Positions 22,978-32,306 are shown, counted from the first letter of the stretch. The stretch: 64,000 bases of DNA from Micromonospora_G sp040676775 (GCF_040676775.1 NZ_JBFAPP010000012.1:1-64000); one strand, 5' to 3'. Numbers and translations: made by a program. The notes: generated by a model not told the origin, from the sequence alone.

Positions 22978-25854
22978 TCAGCGTTCGTTGAGGCGCGAGC
23001 TGAGCTGGGTGCGGGACCGGACGCCGAGCTTGCGGTAGACCCGGGTCAGGGTCGCCTCGACGGTCTTCACGCTGATGAACAACCGGGTGGCGATCTCCCG
23101 GTTGCTCGCCCCCTGCCGGACCAGCCCGGCGATGTGCGCCTCGGTCGAGGTGAGCCCCTCGGGGCCGCCGTTCGACTGCCGGTCCCCGTCACCGCTACCC
23201 GCCCCGGCCACGAGTCGCGGGTGGTCGGCCGTACGGGCGACACCCTCGGGCGCGTACGGGCCGGTCGAGACGCCCTCGGCCCGGGCCAGCGTCCGGGTGG
23301 TCTGCTCCACCCACGGCTTCGCCTCGACCTGCAGGAAGATGGTCAGCGCGGCGCCGACCGCGACCCGGGCGGCCGCGTACCGCCGTCGGCGGCGTTCGGC
23401 ACCGCCCTGGACCAGCAGCGCGTGCCCGCGTTCGATCGGCTGGTGCAGGGTGGCGAAGCACTCCGCCGCGGCGGCGGACAGGTCCACCGCCGAACCCGGG
23501 TCACCGCGTTCGGCGAGCACCAGGGCCGCCGCCCGGTCGAGCTGCGCCAGCACACCGGTGCAGTGGCCGAGCCGCAGCGCCGCCCGTCGCCCCTGCGCGA
23601 TGGTCTCGGTCGCCTCGTCGTACGCGCCCAGCGCGGCCAGGCCGGCGGCCAGGTCACCGTGCCAGCGCAGCATCGACGGGTCGGCGACGCCCTGGGCGGC
23701 CTCCAGGTCACGCAGCCGGCGCAACGCCTCCACCCCGGCCCGGTGCTGCCCCGCGCGCAGTCGCGCCTGGCCGAGCACGTGCAGGTTGCGGCAGAGGAAG
23801 ATGCTGTCGCGTTCCTGCTCGGAGGCGCGCACCCCGCGTTCGGCGTACGCGAGGGCGCGGGCCACGCTGCCGCCGGCCAGTTCCGCCACCGCCAGGGTGT
23901 ACCAGCAGGGGCCGGGGCTGAGTCGGGTCTGCTCGCAGACGCGCATCGCCCGCTGCGCGTGCTGCAACGCCTCCCGGCACCGGCCGGCGCGGGCGGATAC
24001 CTCGGCCAGGCTGCGCAGCACCCCGATCAGCTCCTCACCGCCACCGCGCTCGGCCGTGGCGAGCATGGTGAGCAGTTCGGCGCGGGCGGCGTCGAGCCGG
24101 TCGTCGGCGAGGGCGAACCGGGCGGACAGGTAACGCGGGGTCAGGTGCAGCCAGCCGGTCAGCTCCGGCACCGGCAGCGCGAGCGCGCGGGCCAGGGTGT
24201 CGACGTAGTCCGGGTGGCCGCGTACCCGCTGCACCTGGGCCCGTACGCCGAGTGCCATCGCCTCGGTGATCCGGTCGCCCGCGGCCCGCGCGGCGGCGAT
24301 CGCGCCGTCGATCTCGGCGACCGCCCGGTCCGGGGTGCCGGCGACCAGCGCGCGCCAGGCCAGCCGCAGCCGCAGCGGCCCGAGCAGTGCGACCTCGCTC
24401 TCGGCGTCGGCGAGCGCCGCCGCGAACGCCTGGTCCATCTCGCCGAGCGCCTGACCGGCGAGGTCGATCAGCGCGATCCGGGCCCGGACCCGGTGTGCGG
24501 CCGTCGCGTCACCGGCGAGCACCGCTTCGGCGGCCCGCCCGGCGAGATCGGGTTGCCCGGCCGCGGCCGCCGCCTCCGCCGCGTTGACCAGCCACTCCTG
24601 CCGCGGCCAGCCGGGTGGGGTCCGGTCGGCGGCGAGCAGGTACAACTCGGCGACCAGCCCTCGCGCGCCCCGGCGCAGTGCGGCCTCGGCCGCCGCTACC
24701 AGTGACCGGGTCACCTCGGCGTCCGGCCCCGCGCCGGCCAGCGCCCGGTGCCGGGCGTCCTCGGCCCGGTCGGTCGCCACCCCGGCCAGCGCGGCGTGGA
24801 TGGCCGCCCGGCGCGGCGACTCCGCCTCGTCGACCAGCACGGTTGCTACCCCCGCCGGGGTGAAGCGCACCACCGGGCCGTCGAGCCGGACCAGCCCCGC
24901 CGAGACCGCGAGCCGGATCTCCCGTTCGGCGTCCGGGCGCCCGGCCAGGCAGAGTTGCGCCACCGTCGGGCGGGTGGCGAGCGCGGCCACCAGCAGCGTC
25001 TCGGCCACCCCGGCCGGCAGCGCGTCGATCCGCTGGCGCAGCCGGGACCGTACCGGTTCGGGCAGCGGCACCGGGCGCCAGGCCGGTTCCGGGTCGGGTC
25101 CGAAGGCGCCGCCGAGCGCCAGCGCCAGGTACGGATTACCGCCGCTGTCGGCGTGCAGCCGGCTCGCCGCCCGGCACGGCAGCCCGTGCGCCTCCAACAG
25201 TGCGGCCAGGTCGTCCGCGGCCAGCGGCGGCACGGTCAGCTCCAGCACCGGCGGCGGGCAGAGCCGGCTGGCCCAGTGGTCCGAGCCGGGCTCGACCAGC
25301 CGCCGGGCAGCCACGGTACGGATCGGCTGGTCGCCGATGCGGCGTACGACGTAGCCGAGCATGCCGGCCGAGGCGGCGTCGAGCCACTGGGTGTCGTCGA
25401 GCACCAGCAGGACCGGTTGCCGGGCGGCCACCGTTTCCAGCACCCGGCGCAGCGCCCGCCGGCAGGCCAGCTCGAACGCGGGATAACCGTCGTACGATCC
25501 GTCGCCCGCGTCGCCGGTGCCGATCGCGCCGGACAGGACCGCGTCGATCGCGGCCCGGTACGGCAACGGCAGCGGGTCCATCGCGCTCGCCGGCAGCTGG
25601 GTGAACAGGTCGACCAGACCGGAGTAGAGCAGCGACCGTTCGGGTTCGGCCGGGCTGAGACGCAGCACGAGTTCCCCGCGTCCGACCGCCGTCGCGGCGA
25701 CCGCGTCCAGCAGTGCGGACTTGCCGATGCCGTCCGGGCCGGCGAGCACCACCCCGCCGCCCGCGGCGAGCCGCTGTTCGATGCCGGCCAGCAGCTCCGT
25801 CCGGCCGAGCAGGCCGGGTCGTGATCCGGCAGGGAGGTCTCCGCCCAGCGTCAT
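22978..25854 (-). CDS. Large LuxR-family (LAL) regulator with AAA ATPase
   Basis: 958 residues. N-terminal AAA/NACHT-like ATPase has Walker A GPDGIGKSALLDA (about 39-51) and Walker B VLLVLDDTQWLDAAS (about 150). The middle ~600 residues are Ala-rich helical TPR-like repeats, and the last ~60 hold the LuxR HTH (LTSTEAHIAGLVRQGASNRE, then VKTVEATLTRVYRKLGVRSR). LAL proteins are MalT-like activators that bind ATP and an inducer, common in antibiotic clusters, but there is no such cluster here. It is divergent from the DUF6986-allantoinase operon (215 nt between), so control of ureide use is possible but unproven. Confidence 0.88.
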   Translation of the reverse strand: MTLGGDLPAGSRPGLLGRTELLAGIEQRLAAGGGVVLAGPDGIGKSALLDAVAATAVGRGELVLRLSPAEPERSLLYSGLVDLFTQLPASAMDPLPLPYRAAIDAVLSGAIGTGDAGDGSYDGYPAFELACRRALRRVLETVAARQPVLLVLDDTQWLDAASAGMLGYVVRRIGDQPIRTVAARRLVEPGSDHWASRLCPPPVLELTVPPLAADDLAALLEAHGLPCRAASRLHADSGGNPYLALALGGAFGPDPEPAWRPVPLPEPVRSRLRQRIDALPAGVAETLLVAALATRPTVAQLCLAGRPDAEREIRLAVSAGLVRLDGPVVRFTPAGVATVLVDEAESPRRAAIHAALAGVATDRAEDARHRALAGAGPDAEVTRSLVAAAEAALRRGARGLVAELYLLAADRTPPGWPRQEWLVNAAEAAAAAGQPDLAGRAAEAVLAGDATAAHRVRARIALIDLAGQALGEMDQAFAAALADAESEVALLGPLRLRLAWRALVAGTPDRAVAEIDGAIAAARAAGDRITEAMALGVRAQVQRVRGHPDYVDTLARALALPVPELTGWLHLTPRYLSARFALADDRLDAARAELLTMLATAERGGGEELIGVLRSLAEVSARAGRCREALQHAQRAMRVCEQTRLSPGPCWYTLAVAELAGGSVARALAYAERGVRASEQERDSIFLCRNLHVLGQARLRAGQHRAGVEALRRLRDLEAAQGVADPSMLRWHGDLAAGLAALGAYDEATETIAQGRRAALRLGHCTGVLAQLDRAAALVLAERGDPGSAVDLSAAAAECFATLHQPIERGHALLVQGGAERRRRRYAAARVAVGAALTIFLQVEAKPWVEQTTRTLARAEGVSTGPYAPEGVARTADHPRLVAGAGSGDGDRQSNGGPEGLTSTEAHIAGLVRQGASNREIATRLFISVKTVEATLTRVYRKLGVRSRTQLSSRLNER

Positions 25855-25948
25855 CCCCCTACGTCGCCGAGCCGGGTGTTTCGACCCGTGGTCGAGTCCC
25901 GGCGGCCTTCGTGCAGTCGATGCCGCACGTCAGCCTAGGAGCTGCGCC

Positions 25949-25960
25949 TTGATACATCAA
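25949..25960. promoter_or_regulatory. Palindrome and possible promoter before the DUF6986-allB operon
   Basis: TTGATACATCAA is a palindrome except for its two central bases. Its TTGATA may be a -35, with TAGGTG 16 nt after it as a weak -10. It lies in the AT-richest part of the gap between the LAL gene and DUF6986 gene. Confidence 0.35.
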
Positions 25961-26068
25961 TAGGCGTGCATAGGTGATGGTCTTGAGTGCTGACTGTCGG
26001 GGCCGGAGCGGCTACGGTGCTAACAGGATCCACTGCAAAGGGTGACTCCGGGACGGGGGACATCGACC

Positions 26069-27262
26069 ATGGCCGAACATGCTCCACAGTGGAAACAGCT
26101 CGACCGGTCCGTCTACGCCGAACTCGACGCCCTGCTCGGCCCGGTCGACGCCGAGCTGGGACGTACCTATCCCGGACCGGTGCAGGGACGGCAACCCGTG
26201 CACACCGTCTACCTGCCCGCCGACCGGATGCACCCCGGCGTGGTGTCGGAGTGGGGAGCGGCGGCGCTCGCCGTACTGGCCCGGTTCCCGCCGCCGCCGT
26301 ACGCCGCGCAACTGCACGAACGGGTGGTCCGCAAACTCGACCGGGAACCCATCGAGGACCTGCGCGTCGACTTCGAGGACGGGTACGGCGTACCCGCCGA
26401 CGGGGTCGAGGACGCGGCGGCCCGCAGCGCGGCGAAGGCCCTGCGAGCGGCCGGACCGCTGCCGTTCAGCGGGCTGCGGATCAAGAGCCTGGAGGGGCCC
26501 AGCCGGCACCGGGCCGTACGCACCCTGGACATCTTCCTGGAGGCGCTGGACGGTCCACCACCGCACGGTTTCGTGGTGACCCTGCCTAAGGTCAGCGCGC
26601 CCGCGCAGGTCGAGGCGATGGTGCTGCTCTGCGAACGGCTGGAGGCGGCACACGGGCTGCCCGTACGGGCGCTGCGCTTCGAGGTGCAGGTGGAGACGCC
26701 GCCGGCCGTACTCGGCTCGGACGGCACCGCCACCATCGCCCGGATGATCGGCGCGGCGCAGGGCCGGTGCACCGCCCTGCACTACGGCACCTACGACTAC
26801 AGCGCGGCACTCGGCGTCGCCGCCGCGCACCAGAGCATGGCGCACCCGGTAGCGGACTTCGCCAAGGCGGTGATGCAGGTGGTCGCCGCCGGCACCGGCG
26901 TACGCCTCTCCGACGGCTCCACCAACGTGCTCCCGGTCGGCTCCGAAGCCGACGTACGGGCCGCCTGGCAACTGCACGCCGGACTGGTCCGCCGCTCCCT
27001 CGAACAGGGGCTCTACCAGGGCTGGGACATGCACCCGGCGCAGTTGCCGACCCGCTTCGCCGCCACGTACGGCTTCTTCCGCGACGGGCGGGTGGCGGCC
27101 CAGCGGCGGCTGCGGGCGTACCTGGAGCGGCAGGCGAGCGGGGTGCTCGACGAGCCGGCCACGGCACGGGCACTGGCCGGATTCCTGCTGCGCGGCCTGG
27201 ACTGCGGTGCGTACGACCCCGACGAGGCCGGGTTCGACCGGGCCGAGCTGGCGGCGCTGTGA
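26069..27262 (+). CDS. DUF6986 protein, CitE/HpcH-like aldolase fold
   Basis: 397 residues. The protein looks like a TIM-barrel of the HpcH/HpaI aldolase-CitE group: DLRVDFEDGYG (about 108-118), RFEVQVETPPAVLG (Glu, metal ligand position, about 208) and LHYGTYDYSAALG (Asp, about 238). These acidic residues match Mg sites of CitE and malate synthase-like enzymes. It was formerly annotated as a phosphoenolpyruvate kinase-like protein; I know of no proven reaction. It leads the operon with allantoinase and allantoicase (52-nt and overlapping junctions), so a role downstream of ureidoglycolate/glyoxylate is an inference from context. Confidence 0.7.
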   Translation: MAEHAPQWKQLDRSVYAELDALLGPVDAELGRTYPGPVQGRQPVHTVYLPADRMHPGVVSEWGAAALAVLARFPPPPYAAQLHERVVRKLDREPIEDLRVDFEDGYGVPADGVEDAAARSAAKALRAAGPLPFSGLRIKSLEGPSRHRAVRTLDIFLEALDGPPPHGFVVTLPKVSAPAQVEAMVLLCERLEAAHGLPVRALRFEVQVETPPAVLGSDGTATIARMIGAAQGRCTALHYGTYDYSAALGVAAAHQSMAHPVADFAKAVMQVVAAGTGVRLSDGSTNVLPVGSEADVRAAWQLHAGLVRRSLEQGLYQGWDMHPAQLPTRFAATYGFFRDGRVAAQRRLRAYLERQASGVLDEPATARALAGFLLRGLDCGAYDPDEAGFDRAELAAL

Positions 27263-27314
27263 CCCGCCACCGGAACCCGGCCGGACCGGCGACATCCAGC
27301 AAAAGGTGGTGGGC

Positions 27315-28640
27315 ATGAGCGGCGAGGAGAACAACGGCGACTACGACCTGGTACTGCGCTCGCGTCGGGTGGTGACACCGCAGGGGGAGCGCCCGGCGGC
27401 GGTCTGCCTGCGCGACGGGCGGATCGCCGCGATCGAGGACTACCACGCGGTGACCGGCGAGGACCTCGGCGAACTGGCGCTGCTGCCCGGCCTGGTGGAC
27501 ACCCACGTGCACGTCAACGAGCCGGGACGGACCGAGTGGGAGGGCTTCCCGACCGCCACCCGCGCGGCCCTGGCCGGCGGGGTCACCACCATCGTGGACA
27601 TGCCGCTGAACTCGCTGCCGCCGACGGTGACCGCCGACGCGCTGCGGATCAAGCGGCGGGCCGCCGCCGGCCGGTGCCACGTCGACGTCGGGTTCTGGGG
27701 CGGGGCGGTGCCGGGAAACCTCGCCGACCTGCCCGCCCTGCACGCCGCCGGGGTGCTCGGCTTCAAGGCGTTCCTGGTCGACTCCGGGGTGCCGGAGTTC
27801 CCGCCGCTCGACCCGGCCGAGCTGTGGCGGGCGCTGGAGTCGGTGGACGCGCTGTTCGTCCTGCACGCCGAGGACCCCGCCGAGATCCTGCCCACCCCGG
27901 AGAGCGGACGGTACGCGGACTTCGTCGTCACCCGCCCGCCGCTGGCCGAGGCGAAGGCGGTCGCCACCGTGCTCGCCGCGGCACGGGCCACCGGTGCGCG
28001 GGTGCACATCCTGCACCTGAGCGCCGCCGAGGCGCTGCCACTGATCTCCGAGGCCCGCCGCGACGGCGTACGGGTGACGGCCGAGACCTGCCCGCACTAC
28101 CTGGCGCTGACCGCGGAGGAGGTGCCCGACGGTGCCACCGAGTTCAAGTGCTGCCCGCCGATCCGGTCCGCCGCCAACCGGGACGCGCTCTGGGCCGGGC
28201 TCGCCGCCGGTCTGATCGACTGCGTCGTCTCCGACCATTCGCCGTGCCCACCGGCGCTGAAGAACTTCGACCGGGGCGACTTCGCCTCCGCCTGGGGCGG
28301 CATCGCGTCGTTGCAGCTCGGCCTGCCGGTGATCTGGACCCAGGCCCGCCAGCGCGGACACAGCCTGTCCGACGTGGTCCGCTGGATGGCACGACGACCG
28401 GCCCAGATCGCCGGACTGCCGACCAAGGGGCGGATCGAGCCCGGTGCCGACGCCGACCTGGTGGCGTTCGCCCCCGACGGCCGGTTCACGGTCGAGCCGG
28501 CCCTGCTGCGCCACCGCCACCCGATCACCCCGTACGCCGGTCGGAAGTTGTTCGGCGAGGTCCGCGCGACCTGGCTGCGCGGTGACCAGGTCCGACCGGA
28601 CGAGCCGCCGCGCGGTCGGTTCCTGCGTCGGGGGGCCTGA
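27315..28640 (+). CDS. allB: Allantoinase
   Basis: 441 residues. It opens the allantoin ring to allantoate with a binuclear metal site. DTHVHVNEPG (His64, His66), GFKAFLVDSG with the lysine that is carboxylated (about 151), HAEDP, HILHLSAAE and SDHSPC give all ligands in the cyclic amidohydrolase order, and DTHVHVNEPGRTEWEGF is specific to allantoinase rather than hydantoinase. The ATG at 27315 has AAAAGGTGG upstream. The stop codon overlaps the next ATG by one base. Confidence 0.93.
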   Translation: MSGEENNGDYDLVLRSRRVVTPQGERPAAVCLRDGRIAAIEDYHAVTGEDLGELALLPGLVDTHVHVNEPGRTEWEGFPTATRAALAGGVTTIVDMPLNSLPPTVTADALRIKRRAAAGRCHVDVGFWGGAVPGNLADLPALHAAGVLGFKAFLVDSGVPEFPPLDPAELWRALESVDALFVLHAEDPAEILPTPESGRYADFVVTRPPLAEAKAVATVLAAARATGARVHILHLSAAEALPLISEARRDGVRVTAETCPHYLALTAEEVPDGATEFKCCPPIRSAANRDALWAGLAAGLIDCVVSDHSPCPPALKNFDRGDFASAWGGIASLQLGLPVIWTQARQRGHSLSDVVRWMARRPAQIAGLPTKGRIEPGADADLVAFAPDGRFTVEPALLRHRHPITPYAGRKLFGEVRATWLRGDQVRPDEPPRGRFLRRGA

Positions 28641-29749
28641 TGGCCGACTTCACCGAGCTGCCCGACCTCGCCTCCCGGCTGCTCGGCGGTTCGGTGGTCG
28701 ACGCCAACGACGAGTTCTTCGCCGCCCGGGACAACCTGGTCAACACCGGCCCGCCGACGTTCAGCCCGCAGACCTTCGGGGCCAAGGGCCAGGTGTACGA
28801 CGGCTGGGAGACCCGTCGCCGCCGGGAACCCGGCCACGACCACGCGATCGTCCGGCTCGGCGCGGCTGGGATCATCTCCGGCGTGGTGGTCGACACCGCC
28901 TTCTTCACCGGCAACTTCCCGCCGTTCGTGTCGGTGCAGGCGTGCGGCCTGGAGGGTTATCCGAGCCCGGCCGAACTGGCCGCCGCCGAGTGGCTGCCGA
29001 TCGTGCCGCGTTCGGCGGTGCAGGGCGACACGGCGAACGCGTTCCCGGTGACGGATCCGCACCGGTTCACCCACGTGCGGCTGAGCATCTTCCCGGACGG
29101 CGGGGTGGCCCGGCTGCGGGTGCACGGCAGCGTCGTACCGGATCCCCGGCTCTTCCCCGACGGTCAGGTCGACCTCGCGGCCCTGGAGTACGGCGGTCGG
29201 GTCACCGACTGCAGCAACCGCTTCTACGGTGCACCGGACCAGCTCGTCGCGCCCGGCCTGGCCCGGGTGATGGGGGAGGGCTGGGAGACCGCCCGGCGCC
29301 GCGACACCGGCAACGACTGGGTACGCGTCCGGCTCGTCGCCCCCGGCCGGATCCGGTTGGCCGAGCTGGACACCAGCCACTTCAAGGGCAACGCCCCGGC
29401 CGCGGCGTCGTTGCGCGGAATCGACACCCGGTACGCCGACCCGGCCGACGAGCGGGCCTGGTTCGACCTGCTGCCGAGGGTGCGGTTGCAACCGGACACC
29501 CGGCACCGGTTCCCGCTGCCCGACGCCGCTACGGCGACCGAGGTCCGACTCGACGTGTATCCCGACGGTGGGATGGCGCGACTGCGCCTGCCCGGCCGGA
29601 TCGCCCCCGAGGACCTGGCGAACCTACGCCAGCGCTGGTGGGACTCCCTGCCCCCCGCCCACCAACACCAGGTAGACCGCTCCGCCGCCCCCACCGCCGA
29701 CACCCCCTGGCGCCGCTCCTTCCCCCCACCCCCTTCGACACACCGATAG
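28640..29749 (+). CDS. alc: Allantoicase
   Basis: 369 residues. It hydrolyses allantoate to ureidoglycolate and urea. The protein has two homologous halves, each with the motif DGWETxRRR...GHDHAIVRLG or GWETARRRDTGNDWVRVRL and later (S/T)HVRLSIFPDGGVARLRVHG or EVRLDVYPDGGMARLRLPG, as in allantoicases. The start overlaps the allB stop (TGATG). Ureidoglycolate lyase and urease are not in the window. A large hairpin begins in its stop codon. Confidence 0.93.
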   Translation: MADFTELPDLASRLLGGSVVDANDEFFAARDNLVNTGPPTFSPQTFGAKGQVYDGWETRRRREPGHDHAIVRLGAAGIISGVVVDTAFFTGNFPPFVSVQACGLEGYPSPAELAAAEWLPIVPRSAVQGDTANAFPVTDPHRFTHVRLSIFPDGGVARLRVHGSVVPDPRLFPDGQVDLAALEYGGRVTDCSNRFYGAPDQLVAPGLARVMGEGWETARRRDTGNDWVRVRLVAPGRIRLAELDTSHFKGNAPAAASLRGIDTRYADPADERAWFDLLPRVRLQPDTRHRFPLPDAATATEVRLDVYPDGGMARLRLPGRIAPEDLANLRQRWWDSLPPAHQHQVDRSAAPTADTPWRRSFPPPPSTHR

Positions 29750-29812
29750 CCCTCTGTAGAGAAAGAGGTGCTATCCGGCGGACGATTGCCCCTCTTTCTC
29801 TACAAGAGGGCT
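29748..29812. terminator. Long bidirectional terminator between convergent genes
   Basis: The left arm 29748-29768 (AGCCCTCT then GTAGAGAAAGAGG) pairs with the right arm 29791-29812 (CCTCTTTCTCTAC, then AAGAGGGCT) with one bulged base; the loop is 22 nt. The stem is unusually AT/purine-mixed for this genome. It begins within the allantoicase TAG and ends 16 nt before the stop of the convergent gene. Confidence 0.85.
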
Positions 29813-29827
29813 GATCTTGAAGGGGGG

Positions 29828-30514
29828 TCAGGAGAGGGGGGATTCGCCGCCGGGGTAGGCGAAGGAGGAGCGGGGGGAGTAGAAGCCCCAGGTGATCTCC
29901 AGGGGGTTTGCGGGGCGTAGTGACCAGGTGGAGTGGTTTGGTTCGAGGAATTCCAGGGACTCGATCTCGAACGGGTCGACCGGCTCGGCGACGAACGGGT
30001 AGATACCGCTCAGCCGCCGGCCGCCGACGTCGGTGATGTACCGCAACTGGCCACGGTTGACCGCGTCACCGGTGCGGCCGACCCGGGCGGTGGTCCGGAT
30101 CACCGGTACGCCGTCCGCCTCGGTGGTGGCGACCAGTCGCCGCCCCCTGATCTCGATCATGGTGCGACCCACGCTCGCCGGTGCGCCACGGGCGGCGGCG
30201 TACTCCCGGACCACGGGGCTGGAGTTGAAGTAGTGGGTCCACCAGCGACCCGGGGTCACCCCGTCGGGCGCGTCCAGGCCGGCCAGGTCCGGCCCGATGT
30301 AGGTGAGCGAGTAGGCGCCGAAACCGGAGGTCTGGCCCTCGTCGTCGACCACGTACTGGTTCATGAAGACCTGGCGGTTGGCGATCGGTTCGAGCCCCTT
30401 CGGGACCAGCGCCGCGACCGCGTCGGGGTCGGCCGGCAGCCAGCCGAAGTAGATCATCCGGCTGTTGACGACGAGTTGTGGCGCGACGAGTGCGGGCGCG
30501 ACGAGATCGGTCAC
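29828..30514 (-). CDS. Acetoacetate decarboxylase-like protein
   Basis: 228 residues from GTG 30514, which has GGAGG 6 nt upstream; the longer frame to 30577 lacks a ribosome site. The fold looks like the acetoacetate decarboxylase family: LVPKGLEPIANRQVFMNQYV near the N-terminus, GAYSLTYIGPDLAG, and a C-terminal ending NPLEITWGFYSPRSSF. A Schiff-base lysine in the classic position is not evident, so it may catalyse an aldol or hydrolytic reaction or bind a ligand. No partner gene is obvious; it converges with allantoicase and follows an APH-like gene going the same way. Confidence 0.6.
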   Translation of the reverse strand: MTDLVAPALVAPQLVVNSRMIYFGWLPADPDAVAALVPKGLEPIANRQVFMNQYVVDDEGQTSGFGAYSLTYIGPDLAGLDAPDGVTPGRWWTHYFNSSPVVREYAAARGAPASVGRTMIEIRGRRLVATTEADGVPVIRTTARVGRTGDAVNRGQLRYITDVGGRRLSGIYPFVAEPVDPFEIESLEFLEPNHSTWSLRPANPLEITWGFYSPRSSFAYPGGESPLS

Positions 30515-30640
30515 CGGGAGCCTCCGTACTGTGGACCGGCTCGCGGCGTCGCATTTTGTACGGCCGCGGCAAACCATGGGTAGTCGCGACGCTACGGCTT
30601 GTCCACAATGGATGGCAACGACGGATAGGCGACAGTGGGA

Positions 30641-31855
30641 CTACCCGGCCAGTCGCATCGCGTCCTGCAGATGATGCGGTACGTCGGCCCGGTGGAAGGC
30701 CCGCTCGCTCGGCTCGATTCGGCTGACGAAGTCCGCGTACACCGCCGCGTTGCGTAGGGCGGCCAGCGGACGCAGCAGCCGTACCGCCGACTCCGGATCG
30801 GCGTCCGGCCGGCTCACCCGCCAGCGTCCTGCCCACGAGCGGACCAGGGCGGACGACTCGTCCGGCGTCAGGTTCTCGCCGAGGCGCAGGATGTCGAAGG
30901 CGGGATGGCCGACGAACGCGTCACCCCAGTCGATCAGGACCCGCCGGCTGCCGTCGTACCGGACGTTGCCCGGGTGCAGGTCACCGTGGACGAGGGTGTC
31001 CGGCAGGCCGCAGGCGGCGATCGCCGCGAGCCGGTCGTCGAGGTCGTCCACCAACCGCCGTACGCCGCTCAGGTCCGCCCCGCTCGCCACCAGCGTGTCG
31101 ACGACCGTCCGCGCCAGTAGGGCTCCCCGCCTGTCGGGTACGCCCCGGTCGACCAGCGTTTGCGCGTACGGGACCGAGGCGAGCTGGATTCGGTGCTGGT
31201 CGGCGGCGATCGTGTCGCGTCCGGCGACGTCCACCCCGTACCAGTCGTCACCGGGCACGTGGTCGAGCAGCATCCGACCGTTGTCGTCGGCGGCCAGCAG
31301 CGTCGGGGTGAGGTCGGGCGCCACCTGACCGAGCCAGCGCAACACGGTCGCCTCGTGCCGGAAGAAGGGCGGCACCTGCTTGAACCAGACCGGCGTACGG
31401 TCACCGACCGGCTCTTCCGGGTCCAGGCGCCAGATGGTGGAGAGGTTCCAGGCCCGCTGTTGGTGCGTGGTGCAGCCGCCCCGACCGAGCCGGGCAAGTT
31501 CGTCGGCCGCCCAGCGGAGGCTCCGGGTGGGACCACCCGGTTCCGCCCAGGCCGCCCGTAACGGCTCCGGTGTCCCGATTGCCCTCAGCACCGCCGGATC
31601 GAGGGCGCCCAGCCCGGCCGGTTCGGGTGTGCTCCCGTCGACCTGGGCCAGGTAGCTGACCGCTCCGCCGTGCGGCACCGGCCGTCCGGTATGCAGCAGC
31701 CGGAGCACGGTGACGTCGATCCCGTACCCGGACCGGGCGCCGGCCACCACCTCGGCGACCTCCTGCCACCAGGGCGCCGGCACGTCGTACGCCGGCAACA
31801 CCCCCAGGGGTACGCCGAGGTGGTCGACCAGGACAAGCGTGACCGTACGCGACAC
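30641..31855 (-). CDS. Aminoglycoside phosphotransferase-fold kinase with extra N-terminal domain
   Basis: 404 residues. The C-terminal two thirds is an APH-type kinase: catalytic loop LVHGDLHPGNVRYDG (about 289-303) with Asp and Asn, and DFG-equivalent VLIDWGDAFVGHPAFDI (about 308-324). The first ~120 residues (TVTLVLVDHLGVPLGVLPAY...) resemble a Nudix-like beta fold but lack an evident Nudix box, and an APH protein does not need it. Substrate could be a small hydroxyl compound or aminoglycoside; nothing shows drug resistance. The start is ATG/GTG at 31855. Confidence 0.72.
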   Translation of the reverse strand: MSRTVTLVLVDHLGVPLGVLPAYDVPAPWWQEVAEVVAGARSGYGIDVTVLRLLHTGRPVPHGGAVSYLAQVDGSTPEPAGLGALDPAVLRAIGTPEPLRAAWAEPGGPTRSLRWAADELARLGRGGCTTHQQRAWNLSTIWRLDPEEPVGDRTPVWFKQVPPFFRHEATVLRWLGQVAPDLTPTLLAADDNGRMLLDHVPGDDWYGVDVAGRDTIAADQHRIQLASVPYAQTLVDRGVPDRRGALLARTVVDTLVASGADLSGVRRLVDDLDDRLAAIAACGLPDTLVHGDLHPGNVRYDGSRRVLIDWGDAFVGHPAFDILRLGENLTPDESSALVRSWAGRWRVSRPDADPESAVRLLRPLAALRNAAVYADFVSRIEPSERAFHRADVPHHLQDAMRLAG

Positions 31856-32174
31856 GAGCCGGCACGCTACCCGTTCGGATCGGCCGGCACCATCGGGTTA
31901 CATCCGACCGGACAACGGGGACGTAACCGGGATGGACCGGATTCGCCCTGCACACCTCGACGGTCCCGTCCGGAGAACCGCGAAATTGCTGCCCCGGACC
32001 GGTTTCCGTGCCCTCGGATTGGCTAATCGGATGCCAGGTTGGCACGTGCGGCGCGTCGCGGAGGGCCCCCTTCCCGGCGACGGGCGACCAACGCGTTCAC
32101 CAAGGACGTGGCGAGACCGGTACGTCGGCGTGCCCACACCATCCGTTTCGAGCAGGGACAGGGGAGGACAGCAC
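31856..32174. other. Intergenic region without recognised gene
   Basis: A 319-nt gap between a minus-strand kinase gene and a plus-strand 43-codon gene. No frame in it shows familiar residues. It presumably holds both promoters. I see no convincing repeat or operator. Confidence 0.5.
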
Positions 32175-32306
32175 ATGGCCAGCGAGGTTGTCGACAGCAC
32201 ACCGGACCAGCCCGATCAGGCGGTCGAAGGCGAACGGGGCGCCCTGGTCGCGGTGTTGGTGATGGTGGTGCTCGGTGTGGTGGGGATCTTCGCGGTCTCC
32301 GCCTGA
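32175..32306 (+). CDS. 43-residue single-pass membrane protein
   Basis: The frame starts at ATG 32175 with GGGGAGGA 6 nt before it. It reads a ~20-residue acidic polar part (MASEVVDSTPDQPDQAVEGE) and then one hydrophobic segment ALVAVLVMVVLGVVGIFAVS to the end. A clear terminator follows 10 nt after the stop. The ribosome site, the transmembrane segment and the terminator together support a real gene. Family unknown; it is not a signal peptide of a longer protein. Confidence 0.7.
   Translation: MASEVVDSTPDQPDQAVEGERGALVAVLVMVVLGVVGIFAVSA

Noticed and set aside
22978..25854. LAL regulator as sign of a natural-product cluster
   Set aside because: No polyketide, peptide synthetase or terpene genes are within 20 kb; LAL genes also occur alone.
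30641..31855. Aminoglycoside resistance gene
   Set aside because: Only the kinase fold is visible; many actinomycete APH-fold proteins have other substrates and no resistance context is present.
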